Notes under the pieces: model-generated | What the model was told of the DNA's origin: nothing | Databases searched by the model: none | Seen by the model: only the letters and a program-made list of their open reading frames with translations | Position numbers and translations under genes: made by a program | Assembly (NCBI GenBank): GCA_016648135.1 | Contig: JADDOH010019468.1 | Span: 1 to 64,000, forward strand | Source: Agrypnia vestita | Lineage: Eukaryota; Arthropoda; Insecta; Trichoptera; Phryganeidae | Direction: 5' to 3' | DNA: 64,000 nt | In this document: piece after piece, positions 24,054-34,502 of the stretch | Layout: the number at the start of each line of letters is the position of its first letter | Numbering within the stretch: position 1 is the stretch's first letter

Positions 24054-26798
24054 CATTCTATGGAATCCTGTATGACCAGCAATAGGTGAATCGTGATTAT
24101 CTTTAAGTATTTTAGGAATTTCTTCAGGTTGTGCAGTTTTAATATTATTTAAATACATTGTTATCTTTATACCGGAGTTATTGAATATGAATAAAATTAT
24201 TTGTTTTATTTTTTCTTGATTGATAATGTTAAATGGATCTTTAAAGTCCGTTATCGAAATTGCTTCTACTTTGTCTTTTATTAATTTTTCCTTTAAGTTG
24301 TTCAGCGATAAGAAAATGTCATTGTATGATGCTTTATCATAATGGTTGATTTTTATGAACATGTGGTAGAAGGTCTTATCTCCACTTTTGGTGTTACCCG
24401 AATGAAATAATTCGTGTTCATTTAATTTAAATGTCTCACTGTTATCTGACTCACACATGATGTCAGACAGATAAGGTATAGAGTCATGTAAATCAATTGC
24501 GGTTGGGTAAACTATATGTTTATCTTTGGTTTTCATAATGTATTCATTATTTTCGCTAAAAAACACATTTTCGATGTTTGCGGTTTGAAATTTTTCGATA
24601 AAATTTTGGTATGTAATTGTATATATCGGTATTCTTGATAAGCTATCTGCATTTAGGTTGGTTTTCCCTGATTTGTAACTAATCGTATAGTCATATTCTT
24701 CCAATTGTAATCTCCATCGAATCAGTTTTGATCCTGGATCTTTCGTATTAAATAACCAAGTTAATGGTTTGTGATCCGTCACTATGTTAAATGTCCTTCC
24801 GTATAGATAAGGTCTAAAGTGTTTAACAGCCCATATAATAGCTAGTAATTCTTTTTCCGTCGTATTATAGTTTCCTTCTGAACAATTTAACGTTCTAGAT
24901 GCATAACATACAGGTAGATCTTTTCCAATCTCTCCCTGTGAAAGTATTGCTCCAATTGCATAGTTGGATGCATCTGTAGTTAGGATAAACGGTTTTTTAA
25001 AGTCCGGATATTGAAGAATCGGTGCCGAAATTAATTTATTTTTAAGTGTTTCAAACGCGATTTGTTGGTTTTCGGTCCATTTGAATTCAATGTCCTTTTT
25101 TAATAACGAAGTTAAAGGCTTAGATAGTTTTGCAAAGTTATCAATAAATTTCCGATAGTATCCTATTAGTCCTAAAAATGATTTTATTTCTTTTGGATTT
25201 CTAGGTATAGGGTAATTTTTCACAACTATAGTTTTTTCTGGATTTGGGGTGACACCTTCACTTGAAATGACGTGTCCCAAATACCCTACTTCTTTTCGCA
25301 AGAATTCACATTTGTCTGGTTGGATTTTGAGATTATATTCTCTTAACTTTGAAAATACTTCGGTTAATTTTTCTTCGTGGTCTTTCAAAGAACACGCGTA
25401 TATTACAATATCGTCTAAGTAAATGAAACATTTTATTCCTTGGAGTCCAGCTAAAACTGTATCCATTAATCTTTGAAAGGTTGCGGGAGCGTTTTTTAAT
25501 CCAAAAGGCATGCGAGAATATTCGTAATGGCCAGATGGTATTGAAAAAGCTGTTTTTATTCCATCTTTTTCGCTCATTTTTATTTGGTGGAAACCTGAAG
25601 CTAAGTCGAGTGTAGTGAAATACTTGCTATTTCCTAGCTGATCTAATATTTCAGTGATGTTAGGTAGTGGATAAGCGTCCCCGATAGTTACATCGTTAAG
25701 TTTTCTGTAATCAACAACGATTCGCCATTTTTTCTCTCCACTAGCATCTAGCTTTTTGGGTACAACCCAAATAGGAGATGAATATGGACTAGTAGAAGGT
25801 TTAATGATTCCTTGTTTTAACATTTTGTCCATTTGTTTATTGACTTCTTGTTTGTGTGCTTCTGGATATCTATATGTCTTTGTATGTATTGGAGTATCGT
25901 GTGTTGTAATGATTTTATGTTCAACGGCTGTGGTACAAGATAACTTATCTCCTTCAGTGAAGAAAATGTCAGCAAATTGTTCACAAACGTTGAGTAATGA
26001 GTGTTTTTCTTCGCGGTTTAAGTGTTCCGTTCTGACTAATGTTTTAATTTTATTAACGCGGTCATGTGCGTCATTGTGTGAATCATTATGTTGTGTAATC
26101 TTATATAAACCACAAGATTCTAACGTCGTTGAGAATGAGTGTATTTTTACAGTCTTATCGGTTGTGTTTAGTATGGATATAATTGCTTTTCCGTTTTCAT
26201 CGACTTTTGTTAAAGCATTGGAAACTTTTACGCCTTTAGCTATTTCAAAATCTAGAATAAGTCCTTCTTTAATTTCAGGATTATTAACATGGATTTTAAC
26301 AAATGTTTCCGTTCTAGGTTTAATTTTGTAGATTATTGTTTCATTTTGTAATTTGACTTTTATATTTTCCGCAATAACTAGTTCGTTTGATCCGAAGTTT
26401 ATTTCCGATTTATTTGATGAGAGAAAATCATTTCCAAATATTCCATCATATTCTAAATTAATGTTAGATACAACATGAAATTTATGATATATTTTATCAA
26501 AAAGTTTAAGATTAATAGTTCCATCTGTTTCACTGACAGTATCCCTTTTGCTAATTCCTTGAATTTTTATTTTTTCTTGGGAATTTATTCTTGATAAATT
26601 ATTTTGGTCTAAAACTTCTCTTAATATTAGTGAAACTGCTGCTCCAGTATCTACTAGGAAATCATATATTTTATTATCATGATTCTGATTGAATCTGATT
26701 TTTATGTAAGGCAAGTTTTTAAAGCATGTCCTATCAAATTTGATATGATAAAGACAAGAATGTACATCGATTTTATCTACTCCATCGTTGCGATGCAC
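24054..26798 (-). CDS. pol: Gypsy pol polyprotein (protease, RT, RNase H, start of integrase), truncated by gap
   Basis: Pol makes the enzymes for reverse transcription and integration. From the first Met, domains in order are: retropepsin with LVDTG (Asp at residue 50), reverse transcriptase with MPFGLKNAPATFQ and the catalytic FIYLDD (YLDD at 460-463), and RNase H (TTDAS near 607-611, a TEKELLA Glu near 648, VTDHKPL Asp near 675). Last comes the first part of the integrase zinc finger (HDSPIAGHTGFHRM) just before the gap. The integrase core is not visible. Translation is probably not from this Met: the frame is open upstream to the heptamer at 26816-26822, so Gag-Pol by -1 frameshift is more likely. 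Every catalytic residue I can see is intact. Confidence 0.93.
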
Positions 26799-27703
26799 AA
26801 CGTGGATCCCTTTAAGTTTAAATGGTTGATCTGAGCAGTTTTATTTTTGTTTAAATATTTTTCCCTTTTTGAAGGATCTTTCTTGAAGCAGTCCTGTATT
26901 AAATGACCAGGCTTCTTACAAAAATTACACATTTTCTTATTATAATTATTATTATGGTTACTATTACCATAATTGTTTTGGTTATTATTATTGTTTCTAG
27001 GAGTGAAGTTGAATACCTTTTGCGGATGGTTATCTTTTCTCTTATAGCAATTAATAGATAGATGTCCATTTTTTCCACAAATATTACATCTCTTAATAGA
27101 AACCGTCATTTTACTTGTATTGTTTATCAGTTTGATTAATTTTTCCTCTTCTAAAGAAATTTGAAAGGCTTCATTTAATGTGTTAGGTGTTCTAGCGCGC
27201 AAATGTTCCGAGAGTTTAGGATTTAATCCTAAAATGAAAGTCTGTAATGCTAAATCGTCTGTTGCGGCGTATCTACCTTCTAATTCGCCTTCTTTTGTTG
27301 TTGATTGACTAATTGAGGTTTTGAGATTTTTAATGCAAGTTTCAATACGTAACATATATGCAGCGACATTTTCATGATTATTTTGACGACAGCTTTGCAA
27401 TTCAGTTAAAAGATGTGTTTGAGTTTTTGTATCACCGAAATTTCTAGTTAAATAATCTTTTAAATCTTCAAATTTTTCTATAATCTTATTTGAACACGTG
27501 GTTTGAGCTTTATCGGTAAGTTGAGAAAGTATATATGACATTAAAATAGGTTGTTGTTGAGGAGTTGCGAGGTCAAAAGCCCTTTTACAATTCATGATAA
27601 ACGGAATTAATAATTCTCGGCTTCCATTGAATGGTATTATGAACTTCATAAGGATGCTAAGGCTAACAGTTTCTTGGTTTTCCATTTTGATATCGTTAGG
27701 CAT
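26777..27703 (-). CDS. gag: Gypsy Gag with two CCHC zinc knuckles
   Basis: A 308-residue structural protein that would package the element's RNA into virus-like particles. The first two thirds are helical and capsid-like, with the typical 'YMLRIETCIKNLK' and 'LALQTFILGLNPKLSEHLR' stretches. Two zinc knuckles follow: CNICGKNGHLSINC (residues 206-219) and CNFCKKPGHLIQDC (259-272), separated by an Asn-rich linker. Both have the C-X2-C-X4-H-X4-C spacing. The stop at 26777 lies 22 bases inside pol. A second Met at residue 7 is an alternative start. Confidence 0.92.
   Translation of the reverse strand: MPNDIKMENQETVSLSILMKFIIPFNGSRELLIPFIMNCKRAFDLATPQQQPILMSYILSQLTDKAQTTCSNKIIEKFEDLKDYLTRNFGDTKTQTHLLTELQSCRQNNHENVAAYMLRIETCIKNLKTSISQSTTKEGELEGRYAATDDLALQTFILGLNPKLSEHLRARTPNTLNEAFQISLEEEKLIKLINNTSKMTVSIKRCNICGKNGHLSINCYKRKDNHPQKVFNFTPRNNNNNQNNYGNSNHNNNYNKKMCNFCKKPGHLIQDCFKKDPSKREKYLNKNKTAQINHLNLKGSTLCIATME
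26816..26822 (-). promoter_or_regulatory. -1 ribosomal frameshift heptamer TTTAAAC in the gag-pol overlap
   Basis: In the gag reading frame the codons are CAT TTA AAC, so the heptamer T TTA AAC is in the correct X XXY YYZ phase. A shift of -1 leads directly into the open pol frame (…FKLKGIHVVHRND…). Thirteen bases downstream CGTTGTG-CAT-CGCAACG could form a 7-bp hairpin (one G-U pair). The spacer is somewhat longer than usual. Function is inferred, not shown. Confidence 0.7.
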
Positions 27704-28208
27704 TACTTCAATTTCACTCTTTCGAAATAAATAAGTTTAAGAATTTGTATAAATTTTCTGGGATATTTGTAAAATTTTTTAAAAATTGATTATGTTAATG
27801 AAAATAAATTTTACAAATAGTAGATAAAAGAAAAAGGTTGATCTATTATTTGGAGTCGTTGATGAATTTTATGTAATTGCTTACTTGGTAATCTTGAGCA
27901 TCTTCTTCAGGAAATATGTGGTCTTGTCGGGTCTTCTACGGCTTCTTTTCAGCTACTGCAGTCTGGCGATGTGGCTGGAACTGCGGTGTTGACTTCGAAG
28001 TTGAAAGATGATCAGGCTCTCGATGTAGATGATGACAATGGTTCACAGCTTAAGTCTTGGGAGACACGATCCGGCGACGACTCAAGTGGTAGAGGTTGAC
28101 TTCACAAAATTCGAATGAAGGATTTCGATAATCAGATTCTTCCTGTCCACTCGGGATGTATAATCTTACGTGCTGGAACGGCTGCTGGATGATGGTAGAA
28201 ATATCCCA
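27704..28208 (-). other. Gypsy 5' untranslated leader
   Basis: This is the interval between the primer binding site and gag. It should contain the packaging signal, which I cannot recognise. The open frame at 28050-28376 crosses leader, primer site and LTR and is incidental. Confidence 0.6.
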
Positions 28209-28222
28209 CACTTCTGACACCA
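28209..28222 (-). promoter_or_regulatory. Primer binding site, tRNA-Leu type
   Basis: On the minus strand the sequence TGGTGTCAGAAGTG lies 3 bases after the LTR end. It is complementary to the 3' end of eukaryotic tRNA-Leu (…CACTTCTGACACCA), which would prime minus-strand DNA synthesis. Confidence 0.75.
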
Positions 28223-28225
28223 GTT

Positions 28226-28781
28226 TGTTATTACCCAAAGTCTTTGGTCTGCTCCTTTTTATGAAGAGAGTGGTCCTTTTCAAATAGTTCTCTTGTAGAG
28301 AGGATTTCTCCTTGTATTCTTCAGTCTTCTTCAAGTTTTGTAGAGGGTAAACCGGTGACTCGAGTAATAAAAACAATTTAATAACTTTATAATTTTAGAA
28401 GTTTTAATCAAGAGTACTTTTCACAATTACAGTCAACGATGACGATGTTAATGTCAAGAACACTGGACAAATAATAGATACTCGGTGGAAGGATGTTCGG
28501 TTTATATAGCCCCAGAATGACGTGAGTCGATTCGGTTGGGTTATTACGCACTCGAGCTTGTCTGAACTAGTTTCACTCGGTTTTTCCTTGTTAGAATGCG
28601 TAAGCGGGTTTTTTAACTTGCGTAATTTCCTGCCACGAGTTGATTATTAATGTGACCTTTAAAATGATGATTTCATAAAAGATGATATCATAGGAAGATG
28701 ATCTCATAAAAAGATGATGCAATGAAAAACAAGAATTGGCTAATACAAGCAAGTTGGTACTTGTAACAGAGGTACATAACA
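28226..28781 (-). repeat. Gypsy 5' LTR, 556 bp
   Basis: Read on the minus strand it starts TGTTATGTACC and ends GGTAATAACA, with 6-bp inverted ends TGTTAT/ATAACA. It is placed correctly next to the primer site. Its outer edge (28781) is immediately followed by GTTCGTAAACC, the same sequence that is uninterrupted in block A at 5418. The 4-5 bases GTTC(G) are the likely target duplication, but the partner copy is beyond the gap. Confidence 0.88.
28501..28508 (-). promoter_or_regulatory. TATA box in the Gypsy LTR
   Basis: The minus strand reads CTATATAAACC, a good TATA box about 280 bp into the 556-bp LTR. Transcription would start some 25-30 bp further along the minus strand, near 28470. Confidence 0.6.
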
Positions 28782-28994
28782 GTTCGTAAACCTTAGTTTC
28801 GTTTAGAAAAATATTAAAAATCTTATAATATAAATATGGGCGAATACTTTACGAATACTTTTTAAAGTATTCGAATAACGAATACTTGAAAACAGGAGAA
28901 TATATTCGAGGTTCTAATATTCGAATATTCAGATCGTAATTTACGACTCATAATAATGACTCGTACATAAAATTTCGTCTTAGGTGGATGAAGA

Positions 28995-30260
28995 CTGACA
29001 TAAATATTAATTGACTAGCTGTGACCTGGCAAAAATGACGGTTCACGTCTTTTTGCCGCTTTTTGTCACGCTGTAGCATATATTTATAGCATCTTTTTGG
29101 CGGTCTACGCAAAGGCGGCCGTAGCAGCATGCGTTAATCGGCCGTGGTTTGGTGGCCCGGGGTCAAGCCCCATCTCCGGCCGTTTTTTAGCCGTAAATTC
29201 GAACGAAATTACGGACGTTACATGAAACTACGGGGACAGACAGACGGACGGACGGACAAACAACGAAATTATTATGTTTGATATGACAGTCACTTTGTGA
29301 TCCACCATAATAGAACAGTACAACCGTACTACTGTACTATTACATATAGCACAAACGGACTCCCCAATATCTAGAAAACAACATCTAGATAATGAATACG
29401 CCGAAATAGATATTTGGAATGCCACCTTGCACAGTTACAAGAAGGTCCTAATTGAAATTTATTCTTCTACTTCTTCTTGTTCAGCCTTCATCTCTCCACT
29501 GCTGGATACAGGCCTCTTCCATACCCTTCCATCCTTCCTTGTTATTTGCTTATTGTTGCCATTTCTTTCCCCCCACAGCGACTTTATCTTTGGCCCATCT
29601 CTTTTGATGTCTTCCGATGCCTCTTTTATTCTCCCAAGGTTTACTCCAAACTTGGATCTCTCCACGGATTGTTGCGTGCATTTGAGCTTTTCTACACTTT
29701 TCTTTGTAAGGGCCATGGTCTCCGCTCCACAAGTCATCACTGGCAGTATGCATGATTCAAAGGCTTTTCTTTTTAGGCTAATTGGAATTTCTTTGTTCTC
29801 GAAGATGTGTTCGAGTTTACCAAAAGCAGCTCATTCCTATTTGTCTTGGAAATTTATTATCAAATATATTGTTATACAACAATGTGAAATATATTTATAA
29901 TATTCGAAATAATCTAAGCTATTATCTCGAATAACTGACATCCATAGCGTGTCTCAAATTATGGAGAAAAGATTAAATTCATTGCACTTTTGGAATTTAA
30001 TCTCTAAAACTTGACAGATAATATATTTGTATTGTTTTTACGTTGGATTCTTAATTTGTACACGTACGTATAGATAGGTGTATGTCGATAGTGAATGTAT
30101 AATTGAATGATTAGAGTTCACCCCTAGATGTTCAAACCCGAACCGGCCGCTTTACGCATTTTCGTGGAGCGCCAAAAAGATGCTATAAATATATACTAGG
30201 GCTTAGCAAAGACGCGAACCAATGTTCCGTCATTTTTGACGAGTAACTAATTAAGAACTA
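28995..30260. mobile_element. Foldback element with RTE-like fragment inside (block B)
   Basis: Counterpart of 5643-6885. The left arm is about 28995-29140 and the right arm about 30143-30260. The right arm lacks 18 bp that block A has, so one or the other copy changed after they separated. Confidence 0.6.
29481..29835 (-). pseudogene. 3' end of an RTE-like retrotransposon (block B)
   Basis: Counterpart of 6109-6465, with the same AAFGKL start, MMTCGAETMALTKKSVEKLK block and MEEAY-type end followed by a stop at 29481. Internal frameshifts persist, with a few substitutions and one small indel relative to block A. Confidence 0.7.
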
Positions 30261-31230
30261 TAAGTAATAGAATTAAGGAGCACCTAAGGTGTTTAAATAT
30301 CAATTCACTATTCAGAATTATCTAATCATCTTTTGGAAATAAGTTATTATTTTGATATTAATACGTTGTAACCTTATTAGGAGATCCTTGGCACCAAAAG
30401 TGTTTTCATGTTAATTAATTATATATATTTGTGATCTACATTTCACCGAATATTTTTATGTTTTCAGTTTTTGATTAATTAATATCGTTACAACATCCTT
30501 TTTATTTGGGGTTGTATAAAACGAATGTCTTTTTACATGTATTTCCTTTTTTCATTTACTTAAAAAACTGGTATATTAAATACTTTTTCTCATTCTCGAC
30601 CTCTTTCGCCATCTAATTTAATTTTATGTAATTAATATTTTTTATACATGCACTCCTTTACTTATGTTTAGTCAAACCGCAGACATGTGCCTAGTTAATG
30701 TTATCATATGGGCATAAAAAATACAATACATTTTTCATCTGATTTATAACTTGATTGAACCTGAAAACCCACACATTTTAAGTCATTATTTTAATTATTA
30801 ATTATATATTAAGGAATTTTTTCATAATCAACCCTTAAACGGTTTTATATTATCGTTTTACTTTATGTAATTTTTATTTAAATTTTTCATCGTATCATTG
30901 GCACACCACCAAAAAATTAACAACAGGTTATAAAACATAAATAATGTGAATATTTGTGTTATCTTCTCTTCTTTGTAAGCACCAAACGGTAAAGAAAGTA
31001 TGTTGTGTTCGGTATATCCCTTGTGCAAGGTGCGGTGAAAATATTTTGATAAAGAAAATAGATAAATAATTCGAATGGGTAGATAAGATTAAAATTTATT
31101 ATATCACAAATATATAACAAAATGTGTAACATACAGAATTTGTATTCTAAATAATCATTGAATGGTTATATATTATCATGTCTTTCATATATTTTGCGTT
31201 GTTCTATCATCAATAGTCGTGAGTAGTGAG
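30261..31230. other. A+T-rich interval without recognisable gene (block B)
   Basis: Matches block A from about 6886 to 7830. Nothing is recognised. Confidence 0.4.
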
Positions 31231-31300
31231 TAGCTTGTTGGTGTGGTGGTTAGGACTATCGCCTCGCGATCGAAAGGTCGCGTGTTCAAACCTCAAGTTA
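31231..31300 (+). repeat. tRNA-like sequence, B-specific SINE insertion
   Basis: The sequence is 70 bp with TAGCTTG at the start and CAAGTTA at the end, which can form a 7-bp acceptor-like stem with one G-U pair. Between them are GTGGTTAGGAC (D-arm-like), ATC-GCCTCGC-GAT (anticodon-arm-like, CTC in the middle) and GTGTTCAAACC (B-box-like). The T-arm does not pair well. It lies in about 150 bp that block A lacks, so it is a polymorphic insertion. A tRNA-derived SINE is more likely than a working tRNA-Glu gene. Confidence 0.5.
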
Positions 31301-32204
31301 GTCATGTTTTCATAGCATTTAGTTTGAAAATAGTAAGAAGTATAACAATATTTTTAGTGTAACAGTATTTTTTAAAACATAAATTGCATGTAAACGTATT
31401 AACAGATTTTTCTATAATTGTAACAAATTTAAGATAATCGTTAGCTTTGTAATATTATTGAATAAAAAAGACATCTCACACGCCGTTCAGTCATAAAAGG
31501 CCCACAAAGTGGAGCAATTTTCTTCATTTTTAAAACATCGAAGGTTTGGTAATTTATTAATCAATTATTTAATTTAGTTTATGACATTTTAATAAGATAT
31601 TCGTATTTAAAATATATGTAACCTGATGAATAAATTTTAAAATGAGATATTTCCATACAAAAATGTAATAAAAAACGCAAGAGAAGATATGAGAAAAAAT
31701 GGTGAAATTTGCTCATTCTGCTAGACGATCGCCTTGTGTGACACGTATTCCGTGTTCGCATACCTATTAAAAAAAATCTGCATTTCTTCCAGTGTACAAT
31801 AGTTGCGGACTTTACTTGGTCTAGCAGGATCTATCCCTCATTTAGGATTCCTTGACATTGTCAACCACCATAAGCCTCTCCAAGCTTTTATTTCTTTCAG
31901 CTAGATGTCCGAAACATTAGAGAATACAACCTTATCACATAGTTGTGAGCCTGTCGGAAATTTTCAACTTTTCAAACCTTCAGCATCACGTTTAAAAGGA
32001 TCAATTTATTTTCGTACTTTTCTAATGTGTTCTTGAATATCAGATTAATAATTTTGAAAAAAAAACGACCACCATATCGCGTCTTCGAACTTTTTTAGTA
32101 ATTGTTTGAGCATTATTTCATTTCCGTTGATGACGTGCCTCGATACAATATCCTTGATAAGTATCGAAATATTTAATTTTATCATCATTTCACGAATAAC
32201 CGTG
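31301..32204. other. Interval partly specific to block B, no gene
   Basis: About 31336-31735 is absent from block A. The remainder matches 7860-8230 up to about 32104, where homology to A stops. No coding region is recognised. Confidence 0.4.
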
Positions 32205-32570
32205 AAAACGGTCAATATTATAACATAATAAAGCATCATAAGATGCTTACAGACTCTTCTGTATGAAAACGGTCAATATTATAACATAATAAAGCATCAT
32301 AAGATGCTTACAGACTCTTCTGTATGAAAACGGTCAATATTATAACATAATAAAGCATCATAAGATGCTTACAGACTCTTCTGTATGAAAACGGTCAATA
32401 TTATAACATAATAAAGCATCATAAGATGCTTACAGACTCTTCTGTATGAAAACGGTCAATATTATAACATAATAAAGCATCATAAGATGCTTACAGACTC
32501 TTCTGTATGAAAACGGTCAATATTATAACATAATAAAGCATCATAAGATGCTTACAGACTCTTCTGTATG
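32205..32570. repeat. Six identical 61-bp tandem repeats
   Basis: Units start at 32205, 32266, 32327, 32388, 32449 and 32510, and all six appear identical. Each contains the imperfect palindrome AAGCATCATAAGATGCTT. The array ends four bases before the mariner terminal repeat. There are no unique spacers, so it is a minisatellite and not a CRISPR array. Block A has no such array. Confidence 0.95.
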
Positions 32571-32574
32571 AATA

Positions 32575-33860
32575 TTAGGTCCTTACATATGAGATTGGCG
32601 TTTTACCGTACTGGCAAATTTGATCTCAAATATCTTCTCTTTGGTCAGGAATTCCAAATCCAAATTTATACAGCTATTATTTACTCATGTATTTGTGTTT
32701 TGAAAATTATAATTCATTTGTTTTTTCTTCAATTGTTTTTTTCTTTGCGTCACTCAGTTTACAAAATGAAAAACTTGAAATATCGCGTTATTTACGAGTA
32801 CGAGTTCCACCGTGGCACCAGTGCTGCAGAAACGGCTCGAAGGATTACTGATGTGTATGGCGACGGTGCCGCAAAAGAAAACACAGTGCGTTTTTGGTTC
32901 CAACGTTTTCGTTCTGGAAATTTCGACCTACAGAACAAGCCCCGTGGACGGCCGGAGACCAAAGTTGATAATGAAGAATTGAAGGCTATTGTGGAAGCGG
33001 ATCCATCGCAAACCACATCCGAGTTAGCTGCAGGCTGCGGTGTTAGTGATAAAACTGTTTTAATCCACTTGAAGCAAATTGGTAAGGTGAAAAAGCTTGA
33101 AAGGTGGGTACCTCACGAATTGAGTGAAGCAAATCAACAAACGCGCGTTGACTGCTGCGTTGCATTACTCAACCGGCACAATAATGAAGGGATTTTAAAT
33201 CGAATCATTACCTGTGATGAAAAGTGGATCCTGTACGATAATCGGAAGCGCTCATCGCAATGGCTGAACCCTGCCGAACCAGCCAAACCATGCCCCAAGC
33301 GAAAATTGACTCCAAAAAAGTTACTTGTGAGCGTTTGGTGGACTAGTGCTGGTGTCGTTCACTACAGCTTTCTTAAATCTGGCCAGACGATTACGGCAGA
33401 TGTCTATTGTCAGCAACTGCAAACCATGATGGAAAAGCTAGCTGCTAAACAACCGAGGCTGGTTAATCGCTCTAGGCCACTGCTGCTTCATGATAACGCT
33501 AGACCACACACTGCACAACAGACGGCTACCAAATTAGAGGAGCTTCAATTGGAATGTCTAAGACATCCACCGTACTCTCCGGACCTTGCCCCAACAGATT
33601 ACCATTTTTTTCGAAATTTGGATAACTTCTTGCAAAGGAAAAAATTCAACTCCGATGGGGCAGTCCAAACCGCCTTCAAAGATTTTATTGATTCCCGTCC
33701 GAATGGTTTTTTTAGTAAAGGGATCGATGAACTACCTATGAGATGGCAAAAGTGCATAGATAGCAATGGTACATACTTTGATTAAATAAATATATTATAA
33801 TAAAAAAAAATCGGCTTTATTATTTATTACTAAACGCCAATTTCATATGTAAGGGCCTAA
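32575..33860 (+). mobile_element. Mariner copy 3, complete with intact transposase
   Basis: This is a 1286-bp element with inverted ends of about 29 bp that differ at two positions (left TTAGGTCCTTACATATGAGA, right complement TTAGGCCCTTACATATGAAA). It is flanked by TA on both sides (32573-32574, 33861-33862). It is the only one of three mariners here with an unbroken gene. It sits in the part of block B that has no counterpart in A. All signs needed for self-mobilisation are present. Confidence 0.96.
32766..33785 (+). CDS. Mariner transposase, cecropia-type, intact
   Basis: This cut-and-paste DNA transposase of 339 residues is the usual length for the family. The frame is open back to 32568, but the Met at 32766 (MKNLKYRVIYEYEF) begins the conserved paired-like HTH region. 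The linker motif WVPHEL is at 115-120. The catalytic triad is complete: Asp151 (TCDEKW), Asp243 (HDNARPH) and Asp278 (YSPDLAPTDYHFF), giving D,D34D. The C-terminus MRWQKCIDSNGTYFD resembles the Hsmar1/cecropia group. No stop or frameshift is present. It could act on its own ends and on copy 2 (3828-5111). Confidence 0.96.
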   Translation: MKNLKYRVIYEYEFHRGTSAAETARRITDVYGDGAAKENTVRFWFQRFRSGNFDLQNKPRGRPETKVDNEELKAIVEADPSQTTSELAAGCGVSDKTVLIHLKQIGKVKKLERWVPHELSEANQQTRVDCCVALLNRHNNEGILNRIITCDEKWILYDNRKRSSQWLNPAEPAKPCPKRKLTPKKLLVSVWWTSAGVVHYSFLKSGQTITADVYCQQLQTMMEKLAAKQPRLVNRSRPLLLHDNARPHTAQQTATKLEELQLECLRHPPYSPDLAPTDYHFFRNLDNFLQRKKFNSDGAVQTAFKDFIDSRPNGFFSKGIDELPMRWQKCIDSNGTYFD

Positions 33861-34502
33861 TATTATTACAATGACTACAAAAAGAACTGTTATAAATACT
33901 ACTTGTACGATGGGATAATAAAATTAATAGCAAATTTTTTTGTAATACTTCATTTTTGAACATCGCATGATTTAACATCTACCATCCACCCAAGCACTAT
34001 AGTGTTTAAAATCCATCACTTTGTTTTGTGATCATCTTTTAATGTAGATGCATAATCGCAATCGGAAGTTTACAAATATAACAAATATTACAGATAGATA
34101 AAAAAAATACAGCTGAAGCTCTATTAAAATATACCGGGATTTTACGAATCGCCATGACTGTCATTTATTCGTACGTTTTCCCGACAGTTCCACAATATTC
34201 CAGAACGTTCTACAAATTTCTACTACGTAAAACTACAATTTTCTCGCACTCCCCAAATATTTTTTATCAAAAAACTGTCTTAATTTTTTGGGCATTAATT
34301 TTAATTATACACATTACCAGACAGCAATAGAAATACACTTTTCCATCAGAATACTATATGAAGGATTTGGATATTATGACATTTGAGTTTGGAGGATTTT
34401 GGCAGATAACAGGTATAAAAAATGAGTAAGTAAGACGTAAAAATAATAATTTTTCAACTGGTTGAGCAACTTTGTAGATTGACATTTAAAAAAAATATTA
34501 AA
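33861..34502. other. B-specific flank of the mariner, no gene
   Basis: This has no match in block A until about 34375, where homology resumes with A at about 9064. No coding region is recognised. Confidence 0.4.

Larger units (their letters stand above)
24054..28781 (-). mobile_element. Gypsy LTR retrotransposon, 5' part, open genes
   Basis: Read on the minus strand, the order is LTR (28226-28781), tRNA-Leu-type primer site (28209-28222), leader, gag (27703-26777) and pol (to the gap), as in Metaviridae without env. Gag and the visible pol carry no stops or frameshifts apart from the normal -1 overlap, which suggests a young insertion. The second LTR is hidden by the gap, so the age cannot be estimated from LTR divergence. 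Block A has the same flanking sequence without the element, so this is a presence/absence difference between the two blocks. Confidence 0.93.

Noticed and set aside
23651..24082. Long minus-strand open frames made of LSN (or LIY) tripeptide repeats, also at 48691-49134 and 48702-49103
   Set aside because: The 9-bp microsatellite has a period divisible by three, so any stop-free frame stays open. There is no start context, no variation and no flanking coding sequence.
25756..26331. 191-codon plus-strand open frame
   Set aside because: It is antisense to the Gypsy pol gene, whose domains and motifs are clear.
28050..28376. 108-codon minus-strand open frame
   Set aside because: It crosses the Gypsy LTR, primer binding site and leader, which are non-coding.
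32205..32570. Regular 61-bp repeats as a possible CRISPR array
   Set aside because: The whole period is identical, leaving no unique spacers, no cas genes are present and the context is eukaryotic.
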